Shown: positions 45,272 to 54,769, numbered from the stretch's first letter. The stretch: 64,000 bases of DNA from Formosa sp. L2A11 (GCF_009796865.1 NZ_CP047028.1:1860001-1924000), one strand, 5' to 3'. Notes: generated by a model from the letters alone, not told the origin. Numbers and translations: made by a program.

Positions 45272-46374
45272 GTACGGGGTTTTGAGATCTTATTAGATAT
45301 AAATATAGCCAATTGAGTAAGAATAACGAAAATTTCTAAGATTGGGATTAAAAAGACTAAATCCGATTCGTTTAATTTTTTAGCTGTTTTACCAATAATA
45401 ATCCATTGTACAAGAATACGCAATGCAAATAAGCCTGTTACAATTTCCCAATTAAATAAATAAGAAAGTAAAAAGATACCTGTACTCCAAAATAAAAGTT
45501 GTGAGATATAATATAATCCTAATAAAAACTGATGACTCTTTTTATAATAATTAGCGGTAGATATGTGTCTGCGTTTTTGCTTTAACCAAGCCTTTACAGT
45601 TGTTTTAGGAACAGATTCTGTAAAGCTTTCAGGAGAAAAACATAGGGCTGTGTTTTCGCTTGTAGCCATTTGGTTTACAAATAAATCGTCGTCTCCAGAA
45701 CGTACATTTATATGATTAATAAATCCGTTAGCTTCAAAAAACAAGGTTCTTGTATATGCTAAATTACGACCAACACCCATGTATGGAATGCCCATATTGG
45801 CATAAGAAAAATATTGAGAAGCCGTTAAAACAGTTTCAAATCTAATTAATTTATTCAGGAAGGAATTCTTAATTTTGGTATAAGCTCCGTAACCTAAAAT
45901 TATAGATTTTTTATCTCCAAAAGCAGCAGTCATTTCAGAAATCCAAGTATTAGAAACAGGCTTACAATCTGCATCTATAAATAATAAATGGTCGTATTTT
46001 GCCGCTTTTATTCCAAGCGTTAGTGCGTATTTTTTATTTGCCCAAAAAGCTTCTGTATTCTTTACATTAACAACCTTAATCGTATTAAAGCGTTCTGCAA
46101 AGTCTTCAATAACACTTAGGGTTTCGTCGCTAGAAGCATCGTTAATTAAAACAATTTGAAAGTTCGGATAATCCTGTTCTAAAATTGAAGGTATAAATTG
46201 TTTTAAATTTTCTTCTTCATTTTTAGCACATACAATAACAGAAATAGGAACAGCTGTCTTTGTCGTTTGCCTAGGTTTTAGAAACGCAAATGATCTAAGA
46301 AAAATTAAATAATAAAATAACTGTATAAAGACAATTGCTACAAATATGTAGAAAATAATGTCAAGTGCAACCAT
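45262..46374 (-). CDS. Family 2 membrane glycosyltransferase
   Basis: The 370-residue product has an N-terminal membrane helix (residues about 5-28), a GT-A catalytic domain and two or three C-terminal membrane helices. Catalytic motifs are ISVIVCAKNEEENL, IVLINDASSDET, HLLFIDADCKP (DxD-like), GDDDLFVNQM and KQKRRH. It resembles processive or polyprenyl-linked sugar transferases; the sugar is unknown. It starts 8 bases after the small Cys-rich membrane protein and overlaps the sigma factor gene. Confidence 0.88.
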   Translation of the reverse strand: MVALDIIFYIFVAIVFIQLFYYLIFLRSFAFLKPRQTTKTAVPISVIVCAKNEEENLKQFIPSILEQDYPNFQIVLINDASSDETLSVIEDFAERFNTIKVVNVKNTEAFWANKKYALTLGIKAAKYDHLLFIDADCKPVSNTWISEMTAAFGDKKSIILGYGAYTKIKNSFLNKLIRFETVLTASQYFSYANMGIPYMGVGRNLAYTRTLFFEANGFINHINVRSGDDDLFVNQMATSENTALCFSPESFTESVPKTTVKAWLKQKRRHISTANYYKKSHQFLLGLYYISQLLFWSTGIFLLSYLFNWEIVTGLFALRILVQWIIIGKTAKKLNESDLVFLIPILEIFVILTQLAIFISNKISKPRTWK

Positions 46375-46382
46375 GAATAAAC

Positions 46383-46586
46383 TTAAGAGTGTTGAGGTTC
46401 GCTACAATCTTTATATTGTTCTGGAGTTTTTCCGCAAAATCCACAAGCTTCTCCAGATTGGTTTAAAGCAGGGTTTTGGCTAGCACAAGTTCCAGCAAAC
46501 TTACCGTCTTTTTTTGCCCATAATTTTATGGCAATTCCGGCAACTCCAACTCCTAATAAAACTAATGTTATAAGAAATAATTTCAT
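46383..46586 (-). CDS. Small membrane-anchored Cys-containing protein
   Basis: The 67-residue product has one N-terminal hydrophobic helix (LFLITLVLLGVGVAGIAIKLW) and a short soluble tail with the cysteines of GTCASQ, ACGFCGKTPE and KDCSEP. I recall similar small proteins in Flavobacteriaceae, labelled membrane or secreted protein. The four Cys could bind a metal or form disulfides. It is the first gene of a unit with the glycosyltransferase and ECF sigma factor. Confidence 0.75.
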   Translation of the reverse strand: MKLFLITLVLLGVGVAGIAIKLWAKKDGKFAGTCASQNPALNQSGEACGFCGKTPEQYKDCSEPQHS

Positions 46587-46647
46587 AACTGTATATTTAA
46601 TTAAGTAGTTACACCTTAAAAGTAATTTTAGGGTAACATATATTTGC

Positions 46648-46655
46648 CAAAGGTA
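46648..46655 (-). promoter_or_regulatory. Candidate -7 box for the small protein-glycosyltransferase unit
   Basis: TACCTTTG on the minus strand, 62 bases upstream of the ATG at 46586. Confidence 0.4.
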
Positions 46656-46675
46656 CTATAATTTGATAAAACAGA

Positions 46676-46715
46676 GAAAAAAGAAAGCCTCACTTTATCT
46701 ATAAAAGTAAGGCTT
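46676..46715 (-). terminator. Terminator after the anti-sigma gene (weak)
   Basis: Stem AAGCCTCACTTT (46685-46696) with AAAGTAAGGCTT (46704-46715), one mismatch, then a T-rich tail on the minus strand. Confidence 0.5.
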
Positions 46716-46738
46716 GTTTAGTATGTGTTTCGTTGCGT

Positions 46739-47545
46739 TTAATCTCTGCTTTTTAAGGCGATTTCTGCAACAGAGTTTTCTAAAGAGGCATTGGCATTAC
46801 CGCCTTTAGGTTCTATAGTTATATTTAAACCTAATGCGTTTTCTGTGTAGGGTATAGATTGTAACTGTTTATCTGTTTCGTCTAAAATACCTAAATTAAC
46901 CATCTTACCATTTAATTCTGCCCAAATTTGGTAGCATTGTTCTTTTGGTAATTCTGGTAGAGAGACCACATCTATCATAGATGTTTTTTCTTTTGGGTTT
47001 ATGTAAGCTACGGTTTTTAAATTCTTAGCTCTGTTATTTCCCTTTATAATGTATCGCTCGGTTTCAGTATTATTTAATTGTTTAAACTGAGACATAATAT
47101 CGTCTAGCCTTGCATTGTTTTGTTGTATATCGCTTCTTAAATCGAATATTTCATCTACAACAACTTGGTTTTCTCGCTTTAAATCTAAATTTTTAGTAAA
47201 GAAAAAAGCAGATGCACATGCAAATAAAGCGGCAACGATACTCGCTGCAACAGAAAATCTGTATGACGGTTTTACAATGTGTTGTTCTGGCTGTAATTTA
47301 ATTACAGGAGTTTCTTTACCATCAATACTTTGTAAAACGTTATTTAAAATAGACGTTGGTGCTTCTACAGCATGATACTTTGATACAATCTCTAAATTAT
47401 GTTGTAATTTATTGTAAGCGTATTCTACTTCCGGAAATTTAGAGATGTAATTTTCAACTAATTCTGTTTCTTTAGAAGAGGTTTCTCCTATTAAGTATTT
47501 TTCTAAAAGATCAGAATTTAAAAATGTAGTTATTTTATCATTCAT
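46739..47545 (-). CDS. RskA-type anti-sigma factor
   Basis: The 268-residue product has a cytoplasmic N-terminal helical domain (LEKYLIGETSSKETELVENYIS, the anti-sigma region), a membrane helix at residues about 98-117 (SVAASIVAALFACASAFFFT), a short coiled coil, and a periplasmic RskA domain (SLPELPKEQCYQIWAELNG, LGLNITIEPKGG). It lies 9 bases downstream of an ECF sigma gene that it should hold inactive until regulated proteolysis. The zinc ligands of the classical ZAS motif are not present. Confidence 0.9.
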   Translation of the reverse strand: MNDKITTFLNSDLLEKYLIGETSSKETELVENYISKFPEVEYAYNKLQHNLEIVSKYHAVEAPTSILNNVLQSIDGKETPVIKLQPEQHIVKPSYRFSVAASIVAALFACASAFFFTKNLDLKRENQVVVDEIFDLRSDIQQNNARLDDIMSQFKQLNNTETERYIIKGNNRAKNLKTVAYINPKEKTSMIDVVSLPELPKEQCYQIWAELNGKMVNLGILDETDKQLQSIPYTENALGLNITIEPKGGNANASLENSVAEIALKSRD

Positions 47546-47554
47546 GATTGTTAT

Positions 47555-48088
47555 TTATTCGGGGTCGTAAATTTTTTTCAATTCACGAAGTCCTATTTTT
47601 AATCTTGATTTTATGGTGCCTAACGGAATATTTAATTCGTCGCTAGCTTCCTGCTGTGTCATGCCTTCAAAGAAAAGGGCATTAAGTACACTGCTGTACT
47701 TTGGATCTATAGACTTTAGGTGTTTTTGAATGTCCATGACATCCTGATTTAGTCCTTCAGTCGATATTTTATATACGTTAGAATCTTCAATTTGGACTTC
47801 TTTATTTTCTTTATTCGATTGCGATCTTACTTTATCTATTGCTGTATTATATGCAATCCGGTATAGCCAAGTAAATAATTTGGCTTTACTTGGGTCGTAC
47901 GACTTCGCTTTTTTCCATACTTTAATAAAGCTCTCTTGTAGTACATCTTGAGCTAAATCTGAGTCTGTTATCACTTTAGAAATTACTCCTAGAAGTGTGT
48001 CGGCATAATGCTGATATAGTAAAGTAAGAGCTCTTTTATCTCCATGCTTTAGTAGTCCAACAATTTCCTGTTCAATAGGTGTAATCAA
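47555..48088 (-). CDS. ECF sigma factor paired with RskA-type anti-sigma
   Basis: The 177-residue product is a SigK-like ECF sigma factor. Region 2 has LGVISKVITDSDLAQDVLQESF and FTWLYRIAYNTAIDKVR; region 4 has LKSIDPKYSSVLNALFFEGMTQQEASDELNIPLGTIKSRLKIGL. The gene order sigma then anti-sigma is that of SigK-RskA pairs, which often respond to oxidative or envelope stress. A palindrome lies at its predicted transcription start. Confidence 0.92.
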   Translation of the reverse strand: MITPIEQEIVGLLKHGDKRALTLLYQHYADTLLGVISKVITDSDLAQDVLQESFIKVWKKAKSYDPSKAKLFTWLYRIAYNTAIDKVRSQSNKENKEVQIEDSNVYKISTEGLNQDVMDIQKHLKSIDPKYSSVLNALFFEGMTQQEASDELNIPLGTIKSRLKIGLRELKKIYDPE

Positions 48089-48108
48089 GTTAATACGGTT
48101 TAGTTAGT

Positions 48109-48141
48109 TTAATTACAATAGGCTGTAATTAATCAAAGTTA
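48109..48141 (-). promoter_or_regulatory. -7 box and palindrome upstream of the sigma/anti-sigma pair
   Basis: On the minus strand TAACTTTG (48134-48141) fits TAnnTTTG. A perfect 9-bp inverted repeat TTAATTACA-ataggc-TGTAATTAA (48109-48132) covers the predicted transcription start. It could be an operator or a leader hairpin. Confidence 0.45.
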
Positions 48142-48157
48142 GATAAATTATTGCTAA

Positions 48158-49171
48158 TTATAAGATATTAACCTCTGATTCGATAGTAATATTAAATATT
48201 CTTTGAATTGTTTGTTGAATTACAGAGGAAAGCTTTAAGATTTCGCAACCTGTAGCTCCGCCGTAATTAACTAAAACCAAAGCTTGGTTTTGGTGTACAC
48301 CATAATTTCCTAAACGTTTTCCTTTAAAGCCGGCTTTTTCAATAAGCCAACCCGCAGGGATTTTAACTTCTGTTTCCGAAACAGGATAACTAGGAAGATC
48401 TGGGAATTGTTTTAAGACTTGAAGATAAACAGATTTATCTACAACGGGGTTTTTAAAGAAACTACCACTATTTCCAATTTTCTTTGGATCTGGTAATTTA
48501 CTTTGTCTTATAGCAATAACGGCGTTAGAAACTTCCTGAATTGTAGGATTTGTAATTCCCTTTGCATCTAATTCTGCAGTAATAGCACCGTAATTTGTGT
48601 GTAGTATATGATTTTTTGTAGTTAGCTTAAATGTAACAGATGTAATTATATACTTACCTTTTTCATGTTGTTTAAAAATAGAGTTTCTATAGCCAAATTC
48701 ACATTCTTCTTTATTGAATGTTGTTAAGGTTTTAGTTTCTATGTTTATTGCTTCGCAAGATTCAAAATGGTCTTTTAATTCTATACCGTAAGCTCCAATA
48801 TTTTGAATAGGAGAGGTGCCTACATTTCCGGGAATTAAAGACATGTTTTCAAGGCCACCAAAATCGTGACTTAACGTCCATAGTACAAACTCATGCCAGT
48901 TTTCGCCAGCATTAGCTTTTACCAAGACGGTATCATCTGTTTTAGATGTAATTGAAATTCCTTTTAATCGAGAAAGTATAACCAAAGCATTTACATCTTT
49001 AGTTAATAAAATATTACTTCCGCCACCTAAAATTAGTTTTTCAGGATAGTCTTTAAGTTCTAAAACCGCTTTTAAATCTTCTAGAGTAGATATTGTTACA
49101 AAATGCTTTGCAACAACATCTATTCCAAAAGTATTGTATGGTTTTAAAGATACATTATGTTGTATATTCAC
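48158..49171 (-). CDS. murB: UDP-N-acetylmuramate dehydrogenase MurB
   Basis: MurB reduces UDP-GlcNAc-enolpyruvate to UDP-MurNAc in peptidoglycan synthesis. The 337-residue product has the FAD-binding KLILGGGSNILLT and LSLIPGNVGTSPIQNIGAYGIE-like segments, GYRNSIFKQ, and the active-site Ser in KIGNSGSFFKNP. The length fits the type I (E. coli-like) enzyme. The start codon is GTG (complement of 49169-49171), which overlaps the TAG stop of the upstream aminotransferase gene by one base, as TAGTG. Confidence 0.95.
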   Translation of the reverse strand: MNIQHNVSLKPYNTFGIDVVAKHFVTISTLEDLKAVLELKDYPEKLILGGGSNILLTKDVNALVILSRLKGISITSKTDDTVLVKANAGENWHEFVLWTLSHDFGGLENMSLIPGNVGTSPIQNIGAYGIELKDHFESCEAINIETKTLTTFNKEECEFGYRNSIFKQHEKGKYIITSVTFKLTTKNHILHTNYGAITAELDAKGITNPTIQEVSNAVIAIRQSKLPDPKKIGNSGSFFKNPVVDKSVYLQVLKQFPDLPSYPVSETEVKIPAGWLIEKAGFKGKRLGNYGVHQNQALVLVNYGGATGCEILKLSSVIQQTIQRIFNITIESEVNIL

Positions 49172-50361
49172 TAGTCTTTATAAACTTTTAAAGCTTCTTT
49201 TAATAAATGAACAGCTTTAATTAAACTTTCTTTATTTAAAACGTAAGCAATTCTAATCTGATTTAAACCTACGCCAGGAGTAGAGTAAAAACCAGCAGCA
49301 GGAGCTACCATTACGGTTTCTTTATCAATGTCAAAATCTTCTAATAACCATTGCGCAAATTTGTCACTATTCTTAACAGGTAATTCTACGATACAGTAAA
49401 ATGCACCTTTTGGAACACCTATTTTAACACCATCTATTTTTTCTAATTCAGAAATTAAAGTATTTCTACGTCCTAAATATTCCGTTTTAACTTCGTCAAA
49501 ATAACTTTGTGGCGTGTCTAAAGCAGCTTCACTAGCAATTTGTGCATAGGTTGGCGGACTTAATCTTGCTTGAGCAAATTTTAATGCTGTTTTAATAACG
49601 TTTTTGTTTCTAGAAACAAGACATCCAATTCTTGCGCCACACATGCTGTAACGTTTAGAAACAGAATCAATCATAATAGCATAGTCTTCTAAACCGTCTA
49701 TAGACATGATTGAGTGATGTTCTACACCATCATACGTGAATTCTCTATACACTTCATCAGCAATTAAGAACAAGTCGTGTTTTTTTACTAATTCAGCCAA
49801 TTGAAGAATTTCTTCTTTAGAGTATAAATAACCTGTTGGATTTCCTGGGTTACAAATTAAAATAGCCTTTGTTTTAGGTGTAATTAGTTTTTCGAATTCA
49901 GAAATTGGAGGTAACGCAAAGTTATCATCAATTTTAGAAATTACAGGCACTACATTTACACCAGAAGCAGTAGAGAATCCGTTATAATTTGCATAGAAAG
50001 GTTCTGGGATAATTATTTCATCATCTGTGTCCATTATACTTCCAAAAGCAAAAAGTAAAGCTTCACTTCCTCCTGTGGTAACAATAATATCGTCGTGTTT
50101 TACTTCAATATTATTTTTATGGTAGTAATTCGCAATCTTAGATCTGTACTGTTCAGAACCTTCAGAACGAGAATATTCTAATGTTGTTAAGGTGTTATTT
50201 TTAACAGCATCTAAAGCGACTTGTGGCGTTTTAATATCGGGTTGTCCAATATTTAAATGATACACTTTTTTTCCGGCTTTGTAAGCTTTCTCAGAGTAAG
50301 GAACCAATTTACGAATTGGAGATTCGGGCATGTTTTGGCCTTTGTTAGATATTCTTGGCAT
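49171..50361 (-). CDS. Pyridoxal phosphate-dependent aminotransferase
   Basis: The 396-residue product is a class I/II aminotransferase. It has HLNIGQPDIKTP, VTTGGSEALLFAF, ICNPGNPTGYLYSKEE, IADEVYREFTYDG, the Schiff-base Lys in SVSKRYSMCGARIGCL and the carboxylate-binding Arg in NQIRIAYV. It differs clearly from the aspC-like enzyme at 14309-15496. The donor and acceptor cannot be fixed from sequence. It is co-translated with murB. Confidence 0.88.
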   Translation of the reverse strand: MPRISNKGQNMPESPIRKLVPYSEKAYKAGKKVYHLNIGQPDIKTPQVALDAVKNNTLTTLEYSRSEGSEQYRSKIANYYHKNNIEVKHDDIIVTTGGSEALLFAFGSIMDTDDEIIIPEPFYANYNGFSTASGVNVVPVISKIDDNFALPPISEFEKLITPKTKAILICNPGNPTGYLYSKEEILQLAELVKKHDLFLIADEVYREFTYDGVEHHSIMSIDGLEDYAIMIDSVSKRYSMCGARIGCLVSRNKNVIKTALKFAQARLSPPTYAQIASEAALDTPQSYFDEVKTEYLGRRNTLISELEKIDGVKIGVPKGAFYCIVELPVKNSDKFAQWLLEDFDIDKETVMVAPAAGFYSTPGVGLNQIRIAYVLNKESLIKAVHLLKEALKVYKD

Positions 50362-50468
50362 AGTATAAAATTTGTTAAGGCAAAGTTGAGGAATTTTCTT
50401 TAAAAAGGTCTAAAAATGATGTTATAAAATAAAAGGTGTAAATTGAAATGGATGAATTTTGTGAATAC

Positions 50469-51806
50469 ATGAAAAAAACAACCCTTTTTTTGATATTTCT
50501 TTGCTGCGGAGTCTGTTTTGGGTTCTCGCAAACCGGATTTATACTTCAAAATAATAAGAAATCCGATAAGATTCGTTTTAAGCTTATTAATAATTTAATA
50601 GTTATTCCTGTAGAAGTAAATGGAGTGCCATTATCTTTTATTTTAGATTCTGGAGTTTCTAAGCCTATTGTATTTAGTTTTTTAAACAAAAGAGATACAC
50701 TTCAAATAAATAATACTGAAGCCTTTTTTTTACGCGGACTTGGCGATGGGAAATCTTTTGAAGCTTTAAAATCGAAGCACAACATGCTTAAAATAGGCGA
50801 TGCCGTTAGTCTAAATCAGGACATGTATGCCATTCATGATGCAAGTTTAAATTTTACACCTCAGTTAGGCGTTCCAATACACGGTATAATTGGTTTCGAT
50901 TTGTTTAAAGATTTTATAGTTGAAATTAATTACGCTTCCAGATATATTGTACTACATAATATTGAGTCTTATCGTTATAAAAAATGTAAAAAGTGTGAAA
51001 CAGTAAATCTTGAATTCTACAATAATAAACCGTATTTAAATGCAGAGGTTAAACTAAATGATACTAAAATTCCTGTAAAATTATTAATTGATTCAGGAGG
51101 AAGTGATGCTTTGTGGCTGTTTGAAGATAACGCTTTAAAATTATATGAAGACAAGTCTTATTTCAAGGATTTTTTAGGAAGAGGATTAAGCGGTAGCGTG
51201 TATGGCAAACGCGCAAAAATACAGGAACTTAATATAAAATCGTTTTCATTACAGTCTGTAAATGTTGCTTATCCAGATGCTGAAGCCATACAATTAGCTA
51301 AACGTGTAGAAGAAAGAAATGGGAGTATTTCTGGTAATGTATTAAAACGATTTAATGTTATTGTAGATTATAGAAAAGCAAAATTAACCTTAAAGAAAAA
51401 TAAGTTTTATAAAGATGCTTTTACCTATAATAAAAGTGGAATAGAGTTAGAATATCATGGAGATATTGTTGTAAAAGAAGACACTTATACTGTAGATGAT
51501 TATTCAAGCAATAACTCTAATCCTGATTCTGGAACTTTAAATGTGGGATTAACACCAAATTATCACTATGTTATGAAACCCGCGTTTGTAATTGTAGAGT
51601 TAAGAGCAGATTCTCCTGCGGCTAAAGCCGGTTTATTGGTTGGAGATATTATTCTGAATATTAATAATAAAGATACACATAAATATGAATTACAAGAGAT
51701 TGTGCATTTGTTTTATGGTAGAGAAGGTGAAGTAATAAAACTTATTGTAGATAGAAAAAGTTTTGTTACTGAATTTAAATTTAAACTACATTCACCTTTA
51801 AAATAA
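50469..51806 (+). CDS. Exported double retropepsin-like aspartic protease with PDZ domain
   Basis: The 445-residue product has a signal peptide (MKKTTLFLIFLCCGVCFGFSQ). Two retropepsin-like domains follow, each with a DSG motif: FILDSGVSKPIVF and LLIDSGGSDALWL. Their partner segments are IHGIIGFDLFKDFIVEINY and ISGNVLKRFNVIVDYRK. A PDZ domain near the C-terminus has VIVELRADSPAAKAGLLVGDIIL. Retropepsins need two DSG/DTG motifs, and here one chain supplies both, as in pepsin. An earlier ATG (50448) would add seven residues before the signal. The substrate is unknown. Confidence 0.85.
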   Translation: MKKTTLFLIFLCCGVCFGFSQTGFILQNNKKSDKIRFKLINNLIVIPVEVNGVPLSFILDSGVSKPIVFSFLNKRDTLQINNTEAFFLRGLGDGKSFEALKSKHNMLKIGDAVSLNQDMYAIHDASLNFTPQLGVPIHGIIGFDLFKDFIVEINYASRYIVLHNIESYRYKKCKKCETVNLEFYNNKPYLNAEVKLNDTKIPVKLLIDSGGSDALWLFEDNALKLYEDKSYFKDFLGRGLSGSVYGKRAKIQELNIKSFSLQSVNVAYPDAEAIQLAKRVEERNGSISGNVLKRFNVIVDYRKAKLTLKKNKFYKDAFTYNKSGIELEYHGDIVVKEDTYTVDDYSSNNSNPDSGTLNVGLTPNYHYVMKPAFVIVELRADSPAAKAGLLVGDIILNINNKDTHKYELQEIVHLFYGREGEVIKLIVDRKSFVTEFKFKLHSPLK

Positions 51807-51910
51807 AAAGTTCCAACTAAGCCTATTTAAGACTCAATTGGAACTGATTTGTACAAATTCATTTTAGAAGTTTTTATAATGACTTCCTAAACAAATGAAA
51901 TATTATAATT

Positions 51911-54055
51911 TTACTCGTTTACAGGGAAACCGCGATCACGCATTAAAGCCTCAATCTTAGCATCACGTCCTCTAAACTTTCTATAAGCATCTGCTGGATC
52001 CATAGCGTTACGCGGTGCAAATAAATACTTAACCAATTTGTTGGCTACATCTTTATCGTAAAAACCACCTTCAGCTTCTCTAAATGCTTCAGAAGCATCA
52101 CTTGTTAAAACATCTGCCCACATATAACCGTAATACGCCGTAGCATAACCTTCGCCAGAAAACACATGACCAAATTGTGGTGTTCTGTGTCGCATTGGTA
52201 ACTCTTTTGGCATACCTAATTCGGTTAAAGTTTCACGTTCAAAAGTATCAACATCTATGTTTTCAGGATCTGCTAAATGAATTTTCATATCTATTAATGC
52301 AGAAGCTAAATATTCTGTAGTACTAAAACCTTGATTAAATGTAGCTGCTTTTTTTATTTTTTCGACTAAAGATGCAGGAATAGGTTCTCCAGTTTTATAG
52401 TGTACCAAATACGTATTGATTACTTTGTCTGTAGATAACCAACGTTCTAATAATTGCGATTGAAATTCTGTGTAATCTCTAACGCCTCCGTTTAAAGTTG
52501 GGTATTTTACATCTGCAGAAAAGAAGTGTAGTGCATGTCCGAATTCATGGAAAAAAGTAGTTGCATCTGCCCAAGATACTAAAACTGCTTCTCCAGGTGC
52601 TGGTTTAACAAAATTAGAATTATTAGAGGCTAATACATTGGTTTTGCCTTCAAAAGAAGACGAACTTCTGTATGTTGTAGCCCAAGCTCCAGAACGTTTA
52701 CCTTGGCGAGCATAAGGATCTAAATACCATAATCCAATGTGTTTGCCTGAATCTTTATCGGTAACTTCCCAAACCTTTACATCTTCATGAAATACAGGAA
52801 CAGAACCTTCTGGAACAGGTGTGAATTTGTAATTAAACAATTCGCCAGCAACAAAAAACATGGCTTCTCTTAATTTGTCTAATTGTAAGTATTGTTTGAC
52901 CTCGTCACTATCTAGATCGTATTTCTTTTTACGAACTTTTTCAGCATAATATCTGTAATCCCAAGGAGCTATAGTAATATGGTCTCCAAATTCATCTGCT
53001 ACAGTTTGCATGTCTGTAACTTCTTCTTTTACTCTTGCTATGGCTGCTGGCCAAACAGCCAACATTAAATTCATTGCATTCTCAGGTGTTTTTGCCATAC
53101 GATCTTGTAAACGCCATTCTGCATAATTATCGTACCCCATTAAGCCTACACGTTCTTTACGTAGTTTTAAAATTTTTGCAATGATGGCGTTGTTATCGTA
53201 TTCATCACCATTATCACCTCTAGAGTAATAATTCTCCCAAACTTGTTTACGTAATTCACGATTTGTAGAGTAGGTAAGAAACGGATCCATAGACGATCGC
53301 GTATTGGTAATGGCATATTTACCAGTTTCACCTTTATCTGTAGCAATTTTAGCAGCAGATTTAATAAAGCCATCAGCTAATCCTCCTAATTGATCTTCGT
53401 TTAAATAAGTAATATAGTTTTCTTCGTCATGTAAAATATGATTCCCAAAGTCGTTGTAAAGTGAAGATAGCTCTTTGTTTATTTCTGCATAACGCTTTTT
53501 CTTTTCAGTATCTAGATTTGCACCATTTATTTCAAATCGCTTATATATCAATTCAACAGTACGTTGTTCTTGAGGTTCTAAAGGTGTTTTAATAGAGGCC
53601 TCGTATACTGCTTTTATACGTTGAAATAGTTTTTCGTTCTGTGAAATTTCAGATCTAAAATCAGAAAGTTTTGGCGCTAACTCGTTTTGTATCTCTCTAA
53701 ATTCGGGAGAAGATATATTGCTACTCATAATGCCATAGTATTTAGAAACGCGGTCAAGTGGTTTTCCTGCGCTTTCCATGGCTACAATAGTATTTTTAAA
53801 AGTAGGAGCTTCTGTGTTATTTGCGATGTCTTCAATATCTTTAAGGTTTAGAGCCATCGCTTCTTCCATTGCTGGTTTTACAGCGTCTAAAGACATTTTG
53901 TCGAATGCAGGGACACCTTGGTAAGGACCATTCCATTCTTGTAAGAGTATGTTGTCGCTCATAGCTTTTTTCGTTATTTTCTCGTTGTGTTCTTTACAGC
54001 CAACCAGTAAAACTATACTGAATAACATAATGGCTTTTAATGGGGTATGTGTCAT
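51911..54055 (-). CDS. dcp: M3-family peptidyl-dipeptidase lipoprotein (Dcp-like)
   Basis: The product is a zinc metallopeptidase of family M3, closest to peptidyl-dipeptidase Dcp, which releases dipeptides from the C-terminus. The 714 residues begin with a lipoprotein signal ending LLVGC (Cys20), so it works in the envelope. The zinc motif is FFHEFGHALH (near residue 502). Family segments include GLWYLDPYARQGKRSGAW and FGHVFSGEGYATAYYGYMWADV. It is convergent with the retropepsin-like gene. Confidence 0.92.
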   Translation of the reverse strand: MTHTPLKAIMLFSIVLLVGCKEHNEKITKKAMSDNILLQEWNGPYQGVPAFDKMSLDAVKPAMEEAMALNLKDIEDIANNTEAPTFKNTIVAMESAGKPLDRVSKYYGIMSSNISSPEFREIQNELAPKLSDFRSEISQNEKLFQRIKAVYEASIKTPLEPQEQRTVELIYKRFEINGANLDTEKKKRYAEINKELSSLYNDFGNHILHDEENYITYLNEDQLGGLADGFIKSAAKIATDKGETGKYAITNTRSSMDPFLTYSTNRELRKQVWENYYSRGDNGDEYDNNAIIAKILKLRKERVGLMGYDNYAEWRLQDRMAKTPENAMNLMLAVWPAAIARVKEEVTDMQTVADEFGDHITIAPWDYRYYAEKVRKKKYDLDSDEVKQYLQLDKLREAMFFVAGELFNYKFTPVPEGSVPVFHEDVKVWEVTDKDSGKHIGLWYLDPYARQGKRSGAWATTYRSSSSFEGKTNVLASNNSNFVKPAPGEAVLVSWADATTFFHEFGHALHFFSADVKYPTLNGGVRDYTEFQSQLLERWLSTDKVINTYLVHYKTGEPIPASLVEKIKKAATFNQGFSTTEYLASALIDMKIHLADPENIDVDTFERETLTELGMPKELPMRHRTPQFGHVFSGEGYATAYYGYMWADVLTSDASEAFREAEGGFYDKDVANKLVKYLFAPRNAMDPADAYRKFRGRDAKIEALMRDRGFPVNE

Positions 54056-54150
54056 GAATAAATAGTTGATATCGTGTTAAAATTTTATCAAGATTACAAG
54101 ATACTTAAATTACCGTAAATGCCACTATTTATAGTTTTGAGATGTTATTA

Positions 54151-54188
54151 AAAATAAAAACCCCTTGAGTGTTAACTCAAGGGGTTTT
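54151..54188. terminator. Terminator after the DUF1573 gene
   Basis: Perfect 14-bp stem AAAACCCCTTGAGT (54157-54170) and its complement (54175-54188) around GTTA, with T-rich tails on the minus strand. Confidence 0.8.
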
Positions 54189-54223
54189 CTAATATGATTA
54201 AATGAGAACGTTGTGCTTAGTCC

Positions 54224-54613
54224 TTATTTTGTTTTACTTGAATCAATTACTTCTCCTTTTATTTTTAAAGCTACTGTTGGAGTTTCTGCGTTAGACATAA
54301 CAGTAATTGTTTTTCTAATTGGCATAACACGGTTAGTATCATATTTTACTGAAATTTCTCCAGTTTCACCAGGCATAATTGGTGCATCTGGTTTTTTAGG
54401 AACAGTACAGCCACAACTAGATGTTACTTTAGAAACAATAAGTGGGGCATCTCCTGTATTTGTGAATTCAAATACACGAACACCATCTGCGCCTTTTTCA
54501 ATAGTACCGTAATCAATAGTATCAGATTTAAACTCAATTTTAGCAACCTTATCTTGTGCTTGAATAGAGAAACTTATTAATCCAATAAATAAAATAGTTA
54601 TAAGTTGTTTCAT
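54224..54613 (-). CDS. DUF1573 exported protein
   Basis: The 129-residue product has a signal peptide (LITILFIGLISFSIQAQ) and one DUF1573 immunoglobulin-like domain: IDYGTIEKGADGVRVFEFTN, LIVSKVTSSCGCTVP and GETGEISVKYDT. The CGC pair is typical. These small secreted proteins are abundant in Bacteroidota, and their function is unknown. A -7 box lies upstream, and a strong terminator lies downstream. Confidence 0.9.
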   Translation of the reverse strand: MKQLITILFIGLISFSIQAQDKVAKIEFKSDTIDYGTIEKGADGVRVFEFTNTGDAPLIVSKVTSSCGCTVPKKPDAPIMPGETGEISVKYDTNRVMPIRKTITVMSNAETPTVALKIKGEVIDSSKTK

Positions 54614-54665
54614 AATATTGTATTTTAATATTTAGTGTAAACGTAAATACTTTTTAGTCATTATG

Positions 54666-54673
54666 CAAAAATA
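54666..54673 (-). promoter_or_regulatory. Candidate -7 box for the DUF1573 gene
   Basis: TATTTTTG on the minus strand, 52 bases upstream of the ATG at 54613. Confidence 0.4.
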
Positions 54674-54761
54674 TTAGATGTATTGACGTGCATTAACATT
54701 ATATTAAGAATTAGCCAATCTATAAACAGACAATATAATTTCACATGAAAAGAAATATAAG

Positions 54762-54769
54762 TACTTTTG
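54762..54769 (+). promoter_or_regulatory. Candidate -7 box for valS
   Basis: TACTTTTG fits TAnnTTTG and would give a leader of about 110 bases. I see no T-box in that leader. Confidence 0.4.
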
